A DNA stretch of 64,000 bases from Lentibacter sp. (GTDB lineage Bacteria > Pseudomonadota > Alphaproteobacteria > Rhodobacterales > Rhodobacteraceae), in contig JADGEJ010000006.1 of the NCBI GenBank assembly GCA_016744435.1, positions 44,276 to 108,275 of the forward strand, read 5' to 3'. This document shows, piece after piece, positions 35,325-44,197 of this stretch; the first letter of the stretch is position 1, and each line of letters starts with the position of its first letter. Made by a program: the position numbers and the translations under genes. Under the pieces are notes generated by a model, which was not told the DNA's origin, did no database searches, and saw nothing but the letters and a program-made list of their open reading frames with translations.

Positions 35325-38251
35325 GTCAAAACCTCCGGCTCGGCTGTGTCGGTGTCTGACCATTCGCCATAGCGGGCGAGGTGATCATAGTCGCCGCCGT
35401 AGCTAAGCGACTGCACTGCGCGTCGCGAAGCAAAGCCTTTGTCAGGCTCAAGGTAGGCCGCGATCAGCCCGCGCAGACGGGCGAGAACATCGCCGCTGTC
35501 GAGCTCTTCTGGCATAACAATAGTTTCACCGGGCTTGGAGCCAAGCCCAATGTAGGCAGCGCGCTCGGTGTGAAGCGGGCCCATGTCTTTGAAGGCACCA
35601 CTCTCGGCAAGCAATGACGTGAGCGGGAGTTGCTGATCAAAGTGTTTGCGAACACTCTCTGTTGGTGAGGTGCCTGTCTTGTAATCATAGATAGCGACAG
35701 TGCCATCATCGCGCACATCAAGCCTGTCGGCTTTGCCAACAAGCGTGAAAGCTGGCGACCCGAGATCAAAGCGCGCCTCTCGTTCAAGCACACTGTGCGT
35801 GACGCCATTCAGGCGCTTTTCTTCGTTGGCGAGGAAGCCCTCAACGATGGCTTCAAACCGCGCCAGCCACATGAGCCGCGCGGCGGGCCAAGGGACTTGT
35901 TCCTCGGCAACATCACGCGCGATTTGCATCAGTGTATTGCGGTTGCGTAGGTCTGGCTCGGCTTCAGCGCGCTCAACGAAGGCCTCCATGACCGAGTGCA
36001 AAACATTGCCACGCAACAAGGCGTCGGGTAGTTTTTGCAGCGGGCCGAGCGGGCGCAGCTTGAGTACATGCTTGGCATAGATCGCGTAAGGATCACGCGT
36101 TAGGCGCTGAATTTCGGTTATCGAAAGTTGGCGCGGGCGGGCAGAAACAGGCGGGCAAGGAGCAGGGCGCTTGGCCGGTGTTTGGTCACCTGCCCAAGCG
36201 TCGATCAGGCGCGCGCGTGTGAGCCAGTCAGCGCCGCGCTGGCGCATATCTTTCAACGCGGCCTCACCAACCTCATTTGGCAGCCCCGCGAGCAGGTTGG
36301 TGAGCCTGATCACCCAGCGAGAAGGCACTGTTTCAGCGTCATCCGACTTTTGCGAGCGCGTGAGCCAGACCTCTGGTGCGGAGGAGGCTTGCTGAAAGTC
36401 ATGCGCAGAAAGGCCAGTTTTTCGCTCGGGCAAAAGAAGCCCGGCTTGCAAGCGCATCTGCCGGTTGAGCCATGGGTCGGGCGGCAGTGTTTCAGGCCAG
36501 CTGCCTTCGTTGAGCCCCGCGAGGATGAGCAGCGAAACACCCTGCACACGCGCTTCAAGCGTGCCCCAGATGAGCACGCCCGAATGGGGCGTGTCGGCGC
36601 GGCGCACTTCTTGACTCGACATCAAACTCTCAATGAGGTTGGCGTAGTCTTGCACGCTCATGGCGCTGCTGGAGGGCGCGCATGCAAGCAGCTCGGCAAA
36701 GAGCTTTTGGCTTTCAGCGCCACCATTGTGCGCCCAAAGCTTTGCACTGTCAGTTGCTATCGCTTCGATGAGGCTAAGGTGCTGCGTGATGAGGCTCTCA
36801 AGGGGCAGCTCACCAGAAATGCGCTTGTCAAAGAATGCGCCAGAAGCCCAATTTGCCCAAGCAGATTTGCCAGACTCATCCGCCTTTTCGGCCCAATCCT
36901 GAAACGTCTCGGCGTCTGGATGAGGGATGCCTTTCCGGCGTATCAACAGCTCGATAGATCCGGTGTTCAGCAAGTGTTGGCCGCGGCCCTCGCCCATGTG
37001 GCAGAGTGGATGTTTGAGCAGCGTGATCAGCAGTTCAGCGCTCACCTGAGTTTGCATCAGTTCAAGGGCGTGGCGCGTCAGGCGGCCCAGCGGCGTTAGA
37101 TGCAAAGGCTCGCCCGCGCTATCATCGGGCACAATGTCCCAACGGCTGAGCGCGGCGCTGACTTGGCGGGCCAGTGTCCTGTCGGGCGTGATCAGCGCGG
37201 CGCGTTGTTTGTCTTCCACCGCACGACGCAGGCGCAGCGCGATGCTCACTGCTTCCTCGCGGGTGTTCACGGCCTCAAGCAGGGTGATGCCAGCGGTGGC
37301 TTCAGCCACTATCGGCGCAAGTTCGGGGCCCTCAGTGATCCATTGATCGGTGACAGGAGCGGGCCGCAGGGCGAGAGAGATGAGCCTGTCGCGCGCACTT
37401 GTTTCGCGCGTTACGCCGGGCCAGACAGGAACAGCGCTAGGCGCGATTTCTAGCGCCTCCAAGAAGGCATGAAAGCGATACTGCGGGTGGTCTTCCGACA
37501 GCGCGCCTTCTTCGAGTGTGGGCCAAGGGCCGTCGGCAAAGTCATAGTCAAAACCCGGCAACACGACGGCGCCCTGTGGCAAGCGCGCGACGCATTGCAT
37601 GAGCAGCTGGGTGAGCCCGCGAGAGCCTGTTGAGCCCGCGATGATGATCGGATGGTCAGGCGGTGTCTCTGCCCAGTTTTGGATGATCGACTGAACAACC
37701 TTGCGCTGGCGTGCGGCTGCGTCAAAGTTCTCGGCGGTATCGTCAAAGTAGCCCTGCGCGATGTTGAAAAATTCCTGCGCGCGCGCCCAATGGCCTGATT
37801 GGTCGGAAACATCGAGCTTGGCGATCGCCTCTGGTGAAACGCCTTCTTCGTGCATTTCAGCCATGAGCCCAACAAGGCTGTTCGCCAAATCATAAACCGC
37901 CGAGCGCGGCGCGATGCTTTCATCATTGTCGATCAGACGGTGAATCAGCGGCGCGATTTCAAGCTCGCGTTGGATACGTGGAACAGGCTGTTCAAACGCG
38001 CCAGCAGCAGTGAAAGCATCAACCTGTGCTATCAGTGAAATGCGCGGGAGAAGCAGGGCGTTGCCCTCGTCAAACAGCTCTTTCACGCGCCGCTCCATGC
38101 GGCCCGTATTGAGGATAAGGTGAACCTTCGCGAGCTCTTCTGGTGGCTTGCTGGCATAGGCGGCAAGCAGCCCGTCAACCAAGGCTTTGGGGAAATCTAC
38201 GCCAAGTGGCATGCCAAAAACATTGGCGCTTTGGCTTGTGTCAAACAGCAT
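35321..38251 (-). CDS. addB: AddB, second subunit of the AddAB helicase-nuclease
   Basis: AddB is an inactivated-helicase-like subunit with a C-terminal PD-(D/E)XK nuclease, working with AddA to process DNA ends for recombination. The nuclease signature ...VAIYDYKTGTSPTES is near residue 880. The N-terminal region lacks a proper Walker A, as in alphaproteobacterial AddB. The 976 residues fit the family. Its start overlaps the murU end by 11 bases. Confidence 0.92.
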   Translation of the reverse strand: MLFDTSQSANVFGMPLGVDFPKALVDGLLAAYASKPPEELAKVHLILNTGRMERRVKELFDEGNALLLPRISLIAQVDAFTAAGAFEQPVPRIQRELEIAPLIHRLIDNDESIAPRSAVYDLANSLVGLMAEMHEEGVSPEAIAKLDVSDQSGHWARAQEFFNIAQGYFDDTAENFDAAARQRKVVQSIIQNWAETPPDHPIIIAGSTGSRGLTQLLMQCVARLPQGAVVLPGFDYDFADGPWPTLEEGALSEDHPQYRFHAFLEALEIAPSAVPVWPGVTRETSARDRLISLALRPAPVTDQWITEGPELAPIVAEATAGITLLEAVNTREEAVSIALRLRRAVEDKQRAALITPDRTLARQVSAALSRWDIVPDDSAGEPLHLTPLGRLTRHALELMQTQVSAELLITLLKHPLCHMGEGRGQHLLNTGSIELLIRRKGIPHPDAETFQDWAEKADESGKSAWANWASGAFFDKRISGELPLESLITQHLSLIEAIATDSAKLWAHNGGAESQKLFAELLACAPSSSAMSVQDYANLIESLMSSQEVRRADTPHSGVLIWGTLEARVQGVSLLILAGLNEGSWPETLPPDPWLNRQMRLQAGLLLPERKTGLSAHDFQQASSAPEVWLTRSQKSDDAETVPSRWVIRLTNLLAGLPNEVGEAALKDMRQRGADWLTRARLIDAWAGDQTPAKRPAPCPPVSARPRQLSITEIQRLTRDPYAIYAKHVLKLRPLGPLQKLPDALLRGNVLHSVMEAFVERAEAEPDLRNRNTLMQIARDVAEEQVPWPAARLMWLARFEAIVEGFLANEEKRLNGVTHSVLEREARFDLGSPAFTLVGKADRLDVRDDGTVAIYDYKTGTSPTESVRKHFDQQLPLTSLLAESGAFKDMGPLHTERAAYIGLGSKPGETIVMPEELDSGDVLARLRGLIAAYLEPDKGFASRRAVQSLSYGGDYDHLARYGEWSDTDTAEPEVLT

Positions 38252-38930
38252 TGCGCAACATCGTTTCTGCTTGCGTTATGCCTTCTGGCGAGCCGACATC
38301 ACACCATTGGCCCGTGTAAGCCAGCCCGTAAAGTGAGCCGCGCGCGAGGAACTTGTCCCACACGACATTCAGTGAAAAGGCAGCGTCTGGTATGTTGTGC
38401 AGTGCTTCGGTTTTGATAATTTGCGCGCCGGAATACACAACGCCCGCGCCACGCTTGGCTTGGCCGCTGTCACTTATGACAAAGTCGCCTTGGCCCTTAT
38501 GGCCGAGAGCGTTTGCAGGCGGAACGCACATCAAGAGCGCATCCATCTTGGCAGGGTCCCAAGCATCAGCCAAGGCTTGCAGCGGGTTTGGGCCACTCCA
38601 GACAGCGTCGGAGTTAAGCGTGAAAACAGGGCCCTTTCCGAGCACTGGCAAGGCCGCGCGCAGGCCACCGCCCGTTTCAAGAATTTCGGGGCCTTCTGTG
38701 AGTGTGGTAACGCCCGTTCCGGCCAGATGTGCTTCAAGGATGTGCGGCAGATAATGCAGGTTGGCGACGGTTTTGCGCAGGCCAAGCGGGGCACTCAGAG
38801 CGATCGCGTGGTCAATCAGCGGCTTGCCGGAAACCTCAACCATCGGCTTGGGGCGCTCGGCTGTGAGCGCGCCCATGCGAGTGCCAAAACCGGCAGCAAA
38901 AATCATCAGAGCGTCAGGACTGTTCCGCAT
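38241..38930 (-). CDS. murU: MurU-type nucleotidyltransferase
   Basis: MurU converts MurNAc-1-phosphate to UDP-MurNAc in the cell-wall recycling bypass known in Pseudomonas. The N-terminal MIFAAGFGTRMGALTAERPKP loop and VEVSGKPLIDHAI identify the sugar nucleotidyltransferase class. The 25-base overlap with the upstream kinase and the conserved AmgK-MurU pairing support MurU specifically. Length is 229 residues. Downstream, addB overlaps it. Confidence 0.88.
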   Translation of the reverse strand: MRNSPDALMIFAAGFGTRMGALTAERPKPMVEVSGKPLIDHAIALSAPLGLRKTVANLHYLPHILEAHLAGTGVTTLTEGPEILETGGGLRAALPVLGKGPVFTLNSDAVWSGPNPLQALADAWDPAKMDALLMCVPPANALGHKGQGDFVISDSGQAKRGAGVVYSGAQIIKTEALHNIPDAAFSLNVVWDKFLARGSLYGLAYTGQWCDVGSPEGITQAETMLRNAV

Positions 38931-39904
38931 TTTTCTTTCAAATCCCTAAGGAGAGTTTCGCTGGGTTCGGGCAAATCAGCCAAGAGCTGTGTGCGGATCG
39001 GTGCGAGCGCAGGATGCTCGAGATCGCGTAGAAGATAGCCCCAGACCCGTGGGATAAAGTCAACGTAATGTGGCTTGTTGTAGTGCAGCGACAGCCGACC
39101 AAAAACACCAAGAATGCGCAGATTACGCTGAACGCCAAGAAGCGCATAGGCGCGCTCAAAACAGTCTCTATTACTGCCTGAACTGGAAATATAGTGCTTG
39201 AGCATCGCAACCTCAACTGCTGGCGGCACATCACGGCGCGCGTCTTGCAGTAGCGAGACCAAGTCATAGGCAGGGTGGCCAAGCATGGCGTCTTGAAAGT
39301 CAAGCAATCCGACACGGGCGGGGCCTGTACGATCAGGCAGCCAAAGCAGGTTCTCGGCGTGATAGTCGCGTTGGATGAGCACTGATAGATCTGTCACATG
39401 CTCCGCGAGAAGCGCGCGAAAGCTCTCGGTAAAACTGCCCGCTTCTTTACCCGCGTACCAGCGGTGGGCGAGCGCGGCCATGTCGGCCATGACAGTTGCA
39501 TCGTAAGGTTTGAGCGTGCTCGGCGGCGGCGCATTGTGGAGCGTCAAAAGCACATCGGTCGCGGCGGTATATAGCGGCATTTCGAGGCTGGGGTCTTCGG
39601 GAATGGCGCGTGCAAAGAGCGCATCGCCAAGATCTTCGAGCAACAGGAAACCATGGGCCTCGTCAGCGGCAACGATGTTTGGCGCGGACAGGCCGAGACC
39701 AGAAAGATAGCGCGCGACCTCTACGAAGGGGCGCACATCTTCGCCTTTCTCGGGCGGGGCATCCATCAAAACCGCTGGCGCGCCGTTAAGCGAAAGGCGT
39801 TCATATCGGCGGTTAGACGCGTCGCCCGCAAGAGGCGCGCGGCTGGCTTGGCCCCAGCCTGAAGCCTCAAGAAATGCGGTGATTTTGTCAGAGCGGGACG
39901 TCAT
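38906..39904 (-). CDS. amgK: AmgK-type anomeric MurNAc/GlcNAc kinase
   Basis: AmgK phosphorylates MurNAc at C1 for MurU. This is an aminoglycoside-phosphotransferase-fold kinase with the P-loop-like LAGDASNRRYERL, FLLLEDLGDALF, the catalytic loop LIQRDYHAENLL and metal-binding LLDFQDAMLGHPAYD. I start at ATG 39904 (332 residues), whose frame overlaps the tsaE stop by 4 bases. With mltA elsewhere in the window it could recycle cell-wall sugars. The kinase substrate is inferred from pairing with murU. Confidence 0.88.
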   Translation of the reverse strand: MTSRSDKITAFLEASGWGQASRAPLAGDASNRRYERLSLNGAPAVLMDAPPEKGEDVRPFVEVARYLSGLGLSAPNIVAADEAHGFLLLEDLGDALFARAIPEDPSLEMPLYTAATDVLLTLHNAPPPSTLKPYDATVMADMAALAHRWYAGKEAGSFTESFRALLAEHVTDLSVLIQRDYHAENLLWLPDRTGPARVGLLDFQDAMLGHPAYDLVSLLQDARRDVPPAVEVAMLKHYISSSGSNRDCFERAYALLGVQRNLRILGVFGRLSLHYNKPHYVDFIPRVWGYLLRDLEHPALAPIRTQLLADLPEPSETLLRDLKEKCGTVLTL

Positions 39905-40389
39905 TTGGCTGAGGCTTCTTTCACAGGATAGTCTTTCACAAAGGCCCACCGATCAGACGCGCTATGCGCAGTCAGCAGGCGGGTGTCGTCTCCGTCGGCG
40001 AGCTGGAGGCTGAGACTTAAGGCGTTTGGCGGGCAAAGGGAACCCAGCCGATCTGGCCATTCAACGAGACTGATGGCTTCCTCAAAGGCATCGGTCAGGC
40101 CTAGCTCGATAAGTTCTGAGGGATTACCAAGCCGATAGAGATCAGCGTGCCAAAGCTCGCCTTTACGTGTGTCGTAGGTTTGGACGAGTGTGAATGTCGG
40201 TGAGGGCACATCTTCAGGCACTTCGAGCAAGGCTAAGATGGCGGCACGCGCGAGGTGTGTTTTGCCAGCACCGATGCCGCCCGACAGGAGCACAACGTCG
40301 CCAGGCGAGAGGCGCGCAGCGAGAAACTTCGCAAAATCTGCGGTGTCTTCGGGGCTCGAAAGGAGGAGTTCAGATTGGACGTGGACCAT
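39901..40389 (-). CDS. tsaE: TsaE, ATPase of the tRNA t6A synthesis complex
   Basis: TsaE supports threonylcarbamoyl transfer to A37 of ANN-decoding tRNAs with TsaB and TsaD. Walker A is LLSGGIGAGKTHLAR (about residues 34-48), followed by VPSPTFTLVQTY and the ISLVEWPDRLG Walker-B-like segment. Length is 162 residues. tsaD is also in this window, about 12.5 kb away. It lies in the same-direction run regB-PAS-tsaE-amgK, with a 41-base gap upstream. Confidence 0.94.
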   Translation of the reverse strand: MVHVQSELLLSSPEDTADFAKFLAARLSPGDVVLLSGGIGAGKTHLARAAILALLEVPEDVPSPTFTLVQTYDTRKGELWHADLYRLGNPSELIELGLTDAFEEAISLVEWPDRLGSLCPPNALSLSLQLADGDDTRLLTAHSASDRWAFVKDYPVKEASAK

Positions 40390-40430
40390 TGCGAAACGAT
40401 GACCCGAGCCAGCAGGCTCCGCAAGTGGAA

Positions 40431-41975
40431 TCAGTTAACTGACGTCAATTCTTGAAAAGCTTTTCGGGTTGGCTGAGCTGACGTTTTGAATGTAATGATC
40501 GTGGCGGTGCCGTCATGCGTGCGCATCTCGAATGGTAGGTCGGGGCCTTTGCTCAGCGGGAGAGTACCCTTAATCGTACGCACCTCGCGCGGGTTATTTA
40601 GGGCGCGTTTGAACCCATCAAGTTCCGAGCTGGCTGAAAACGTCGTCGCGCAGTGCTTTAGGACTTCTTGCATCGAATGATCGGCTACGAGAGCTTCCTT
40701 GGGCAGGTCGAAAAATTCCTTAAATGCTGTGTTCCAAAATGCGACTGAATCATCGGTGCAGAACACGATGATCGCATCGGAAAGAGTTTCCAGCGCAGTG
40801 TTCGCCAACTCGATCTGGCCTTTGAAACGGCGCGTTAGCGAGATTTCGGCGGTGATGTCTTCGATGAGAATAGCGATTGCGCCATCAGGGTGCGGCCGGC
40901 CGGTGACACGGTAGGTAAGGCCGCTTGGTAAGCCCCAGGTTTCTTGGTAGTCGCCACCAGATGACTTGACGACCAAATCGGCAATCTGACGTCTCCAAGT
41001 AGCGTAATCTTTAGGCTCAGGCATGATCCTGTTTTCGCGCAGCTTGTCAAAAAAGCTCTGCAAGTTGGGTTGCGCTGACAAGAACTGAGCGGGCAAAGCA
41101 GAAAGATCAACCAGCGCTGGGTTGAACAAAACAAGCTTACGGTCTCTGTCAAAAATGGCGAGGCCGATTGACAGTTGCGCGAAGGTTTTTGCAAGTGTTT
41201 GAACAAACTTGCGCTGAGCTGTTTCAGCGGCGATCAGACCGTCAACATTGATCGCGTAGAGCAGAAATCTGCCTTGGTCGATTTCGATCATAGTGATGTC
41301 AAACCAATGTGTTTCATCTCCGGTTTGAGTGCTGGTGAAGGAAACACGATCTCCTTGGCCATGCATAGCGCGCAAGCTGTCAAATTCGAAGACAGTAGCC
41401 AACTCGGCGCCAGCAGGGCTAAGGGCAGAATAGGTTTGGTTGGCCCACTCCAATTGCCCGCCGGCGCCCGTAATCCAAACTGGGTGCGGCACCTTGTTGA
41501 GCGAGGCATACATCTGCTTCCTGTGCGTTTTGTTTGTCATGGCTTTATGTCGATCGACAGCACTCGGAATGACAGGATCAGCGACTCTAAAGAGGCAGTT
41601 TTCTCCGTCGACGCTGAGGTGCAGTTGAGCCATATCGTTGCTCACAGAAGACGATAATATTTCTTCCAAAACCCCTACTTTGCCTTGATCGTCGAGAAGT
41701 GCTTTCAAGGAGTCAAACCGTAAGGAGAGCGTGTCGCAGACCGCTGCATATTGCACGTCTTTAGGGCTGTCTTTGCCAAGAAGCTCAAGCGCGCTTTGGC
41801 TGGCTGCTTCACATTGTTTGCCCAAGAACTGAAAGGAAATGTCTCCGTATCGCTGCTCTTTGGCTTGAGTCGCGGTGACGGATGTAGAGTAACCGAACCT
41901 GACAAAAACCAGAACCGCAGCGACCGTTATCACGCTGACAACAATGATCAGAAAGATATCAATAAGGGTAATCAA
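40431..41975 (-). CDS. Membrane-anchored multi-PAS sensor without kinase domains
   Basis: This is a 514-residue protein with one N-terminal membrane span (about residues 4-26), a linker and three PAS-like repeats: NKVPHPVWITGAGGQLEWANQ (about 155), LSIGLAIFDRDRKLVLFNPAL (about 285) and TLSDAIIVFCTDDSVAFWN (about 400). The protein ends right after the third PAS, with no HisKA phosphoacceptor, HATPase, GGDEF or EAL domain. It directly follows regB, and a CtrA-type box lies about 42 bases upstream of its start. It may modulate a partner kinase. That is inference. Confidence 0.8.
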   Translation of the reverse strand: MITLIDIFLIIVVSVITVAAVLVFVRFGYSTSVTATQAKEQRYGDISFQFLGKQCEAASQSALELLGKDSPKDVQYAAVCDTLSLRFDSLKALLDDQGKVGVLEEILSSSVSNDMAQLHLSVDGENCLFRVADPVIPSAVDRHKAMTNKTHRKQMYASLNKVPHPVWITGAGGQLEWANQTYSALSPAGAELATVFEFDSLRAMHGQGDRVSFTSTQTGDETHWFDITMIEIDQGRFLLYAINVDGLIAAETAQRKFVQTLAKTFAQLSIGLAIFDRDRKLVLFNPALVDLSALPAQFLSAQPNLQSFFDKLRENRIMPEPKDYATWRRQIADLVVKSSGGDYQETWGLPSGLTYRVTGRPHPDGAIAILIEDITAEISLTRRFKGQIELANTALETLSDAIIVFCTDDSVAFWNTAFKEFFDLPKEALVADHSMQEVLKHCATTFSASSELDGFKRALNNPREVRTIKGTLPLSKGPDLPFEMRTHDGTATIITFKTSAQPTRKAFQELTSVN

Positions 41976-42017
41976 CGCTTGGAACTCCTGCTAAGCGACA
42001 GTGTCTTTCGCGAATGG

Positions 42018-42033
42018 TTAATATGTCGTTAAC
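42018..42033. promoter_or_regulatory. CtrA-type box upstream of the PAS gene
   Basis: TTAATATGTCGTTAAC fits TTAA-N7-TTAAC and shares CGTTAAC with the box in oriC. It covers the regB stop codon and ends about 42 bases before the PAS gene start, a normal promoter distance. Confidence 0.5.
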
Positions 42034-43423
42034 TTAGCTCGTTATGAGCAAATGGAGCGGGCCCGTCTTCGCTGCTTACAGTAACAGCGCTGAGGGGCCA
42101 GCGTATGGCGACAACAGCGCCAGTGTAACTGCTTTGGGCATCGTCGCGACCGTTCGAAAAGGCAAGTTCGGCACCGCTGCGTTCCAACATCGTTTTGGCG
42201 ATAAACATGCCCAGGCCCATACCTTCATAGGCAGTCTTGCGGACGCGCTCTTGCGAGTTACTGCGTCGGCGCACAAAGGGATCACCGATGCTGCCAAACA
42301 ACGAACTGGGAAACCCGCGTCCATCATCAGCGATGGACACCATTGCAAAGCGTTCATTCCAGCTGATTTCCACCCAAACGTTCTCGCGAGAGAAATCAAC
42401 CGCATTTTGCACGAGGTTGCGGATACCATGAATGATCTCTGGCTTACGATAGATCTCTGGCTGGGCCAATCCATTCTGGCCTGCCGCAGAAAAGTGAAGC
42501 TTCTTGCCGCGGTCCAAATGGGGGCTGGCAGCTTCTTCAACCACGGCAGAAATAGGCGCTTGGCGCAGGTAAGAATCACCCTTCGCGGTTCGGCCCATTG
42601 AGCGCAGAATGTCGCGACACCGGTCAGCTTGATCGTGGATAAGCTGCACGTCGTCGCGCGCTTCGCTGTCTTGAGCAATATCTTCCAGAAGCTCCGAACT
42701 TGTCAGCTTGATCGTTGCCAGTGGCGTGCCAAGCTCATGTGCTGTCGCTGCGATGACGCCGTCCAGATCAGTAAGTTTTTGCTCGCGCAATAGGGCCATC
42801 TGAGCTGCCTGATAAGCCTGTGACATAATATCGGCTTCCGAAGCAATACGGCGCACGTAAATTCCCAGAAACACAACGGCAATTACGATCGCGGCCCAAG
42901 AGCCGAAAATGAAAATGTCGGGGATGCGCATTATGAAACCCTGATCAGTGCGCAGCGGGAAGTAGAGCTCTGTAAGTACGCTAACGATTGCCACAGCGAT
43001 AACACCAAGGAATATCGTGCTGCGAGACGACAGGACTGCAGCCGAAACAGCCACAGGACCAACGATTAGAATGGAGAATGGGTTGTTCAAGCCGCCCGCT
43101 AGAAACAGGAGTGCTCCCAGTTGTAAAAGATCAAACAGAACAATGAAGAAGTTCTCTCGCTCTGAGAGGCGCCTGTTTTTAGGGAAGATATACATTGATA
43201 CGAGGTTGGCCAGCACAGACGAGCCAACAACAAGATAGAAAAGCTCAACTTCAAGGCGAAGCGCGTAAAGCTGCTGTGCAACGAACAAGGCGCAAAGCTG
43301 CCCCACGATAGCAGCCCAACGCAGCCAGATAACTGTGCGCAACCGAATGAGGCCGCCACGGTTGCCCCCTTCATTCGGATTAAGGCCAGGAAGCTGTCGA
43401 TCGTTTTGCGAGTTGGGTTGCAT
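42029..43423 (-). CDS. regB: RegB/PrrB, redox-sensing histidine kinase
   Basis: RegB senses the redox state of the respiratory chain and phosphorylates RegA. Six hydrophobic spans cover about residues 25-190. The conserved quinone-sensing GGLNNPF motif sits in the membrane domain. The phosphoacceptor is in ATAHELGTPLATIK, and the redox-active cysteine lies in DRCRDIL just after. The ATPase domain shows N, G1 (DDGRGF) and G2 motifs. The 464 residues match the family. It is divergent from senC, with 72 bases between. Confidence 0.96.
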   Translation of the reverse strand: MQPNSQNDRQLPGLNPNEGGNRGGLIRLRTVIWLRWAAIVGQLCALFVAQQLYALRLEVELFYLVVGSSVLANLVSMYIFPKNRRLSERENFFIVLFDLLQLGALLFLAGGLNNPFSILIVGPVAVSAAVLSSRSTIFLGVIAVAIVSVLTELYFPLRTDQGFIMRIPDIFIFGSWAAIVIAVVFLGIYVRRIASEADIMSQAYQAAQMALLREQKLTDLDGVIAATAHELGTPLATIKLTSSELLEDIAQDSEARDDVQLIHDQADRCRDILRSMGRTAKGDSYLRQAPISAVVEEAASPHLDRGKKLHFSAAGQNGLAQPEIYRKPEIIHGIRNLVQNAVDFSRENVWVEISWNERFAMVSIADDGRGFPSSLFGSIGDPFVRRRSNSQERVRKTAYEGMGLGMFIAKTMLERSGAELAFSNGRDDAQSSYTGAVVAIRWPLSAVTVSSEDGPAPFAHNELS

Positions 43424-43454
43424 GTTTGCCTGTGAAGTTTAGATGTATGTCAAG

Positions 43455-43472
43455 CTTCGCAACCATGCGAAG
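43455..43472. promoter_or_regulatory. Inverted repeat between regB and senC
   Basis: CTTCGC-N6-GCGAAG is a perfect 6+6 repeat in the middle of the 72-base divergent region. It is unlike the RegA consensus as I know it (GCGGC-N5-GTCGC), so its ligand is open. Confidence 0.4.
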
Positions 43473-43495
43473 AAAGCTAGAAGAAAGGAAGTCTT

Positions 43496-44125
43496 ATGTT
43501 GCGGATTGTATCATGGGGCGCTGCAGTTTCCGTTGTTGCTGTGCTGGCAGGCACCTATGCCTACACCAAGTTTGCTGGATCAGGAGACAAGTTTGCTGAC
43601 TGTCGGGTTGGCGCTGTCGCTGGCGGCGGAGGGGCAATCGGAGGCCCATTTGAGCTGGTTTCTGAAACCGGCGAGACAGTAACAGACAAAGATGTGATCA
43701 CCGGCCCGACAATTATCTACTTTGGCTATACATTCTGCCCCGACGTTTGCCCGCTTGATAACGCGCGCAACGCGGAGGCTGTGAGCATTCTGGCGGAGCG
43801 CGGTTACACCGTGAAGCCCGTGTTCATCTCGATTGATCCAGAGCGCGATTCGCCTGAAACAATGCGAGAGTTCACCGATGTGATGCACCCCGATATGCTT
43901 GGCCTGACGGGCTCGTCTGAACAGGTGAAAGCTGCAAGCAAAGCTTACCGCACCTATTTCAAAAGGCACGAGCCAGAAGAGGGCGACGAAGAGTTCTACT
44001 TGGTCGATCATTCAACATTCACCTACTTCATGCAGCCTGATGTCGGCTTTGTTGACTTTTTCAAGCGCGATGAAAGCGAAGTGCAAATGGCAGATCGGCT
44101 ACAGTGTTTCCTTGATAAAAGCTGA
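43496..44125 (+). CDS. senC: SenC/PrrC, Sco1-type copper chaperone
   Basis: SenC delivers copper to cytochrome c oxidase and influences redox signalling. An N-terminal membrane anchor (about residues 5-23) precedes the thioredoxin-like domain with the copper site YTFCPDVCPLDNARN (CxxxC) and the third ligand in VDHSTFTYF. Length is 209 residues. It lies between regB and regA as in Rhodobacter, and the start has AAGGA upstream. Confidence 0.95.
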   Translation: MLRIVSWGAAVSVVAVLAGTYAYTKFAGSGDKFADCRVGAVAGGGGAIGGPFELVSETGETVTDKDVITGPTIIYFGYTFCPDVCPLDNARNAEAVSILAERGYTVKPVFISIDPERDSPETMREFTDVMHPDMLGLTGSSEQVKAASKAYRTYFKRHEPEEGDEEFYLVDHSTFTYFMQPDVGFVDFFKRDESEVQMADRLQCFLDKS

Positions 44126-44197
44126 CCATCCCGCATAAGTTTGACGGAGCATTGTGTTCCACGCTATGAATTAGCTGGAAATCAGGGGGGATGGACA

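Noticed and set aside
36128-37099. 323-residue plus-strand ORF
   Set aside because: It is a shadow of addB with Arg/Ala-rich sequence and no motif.
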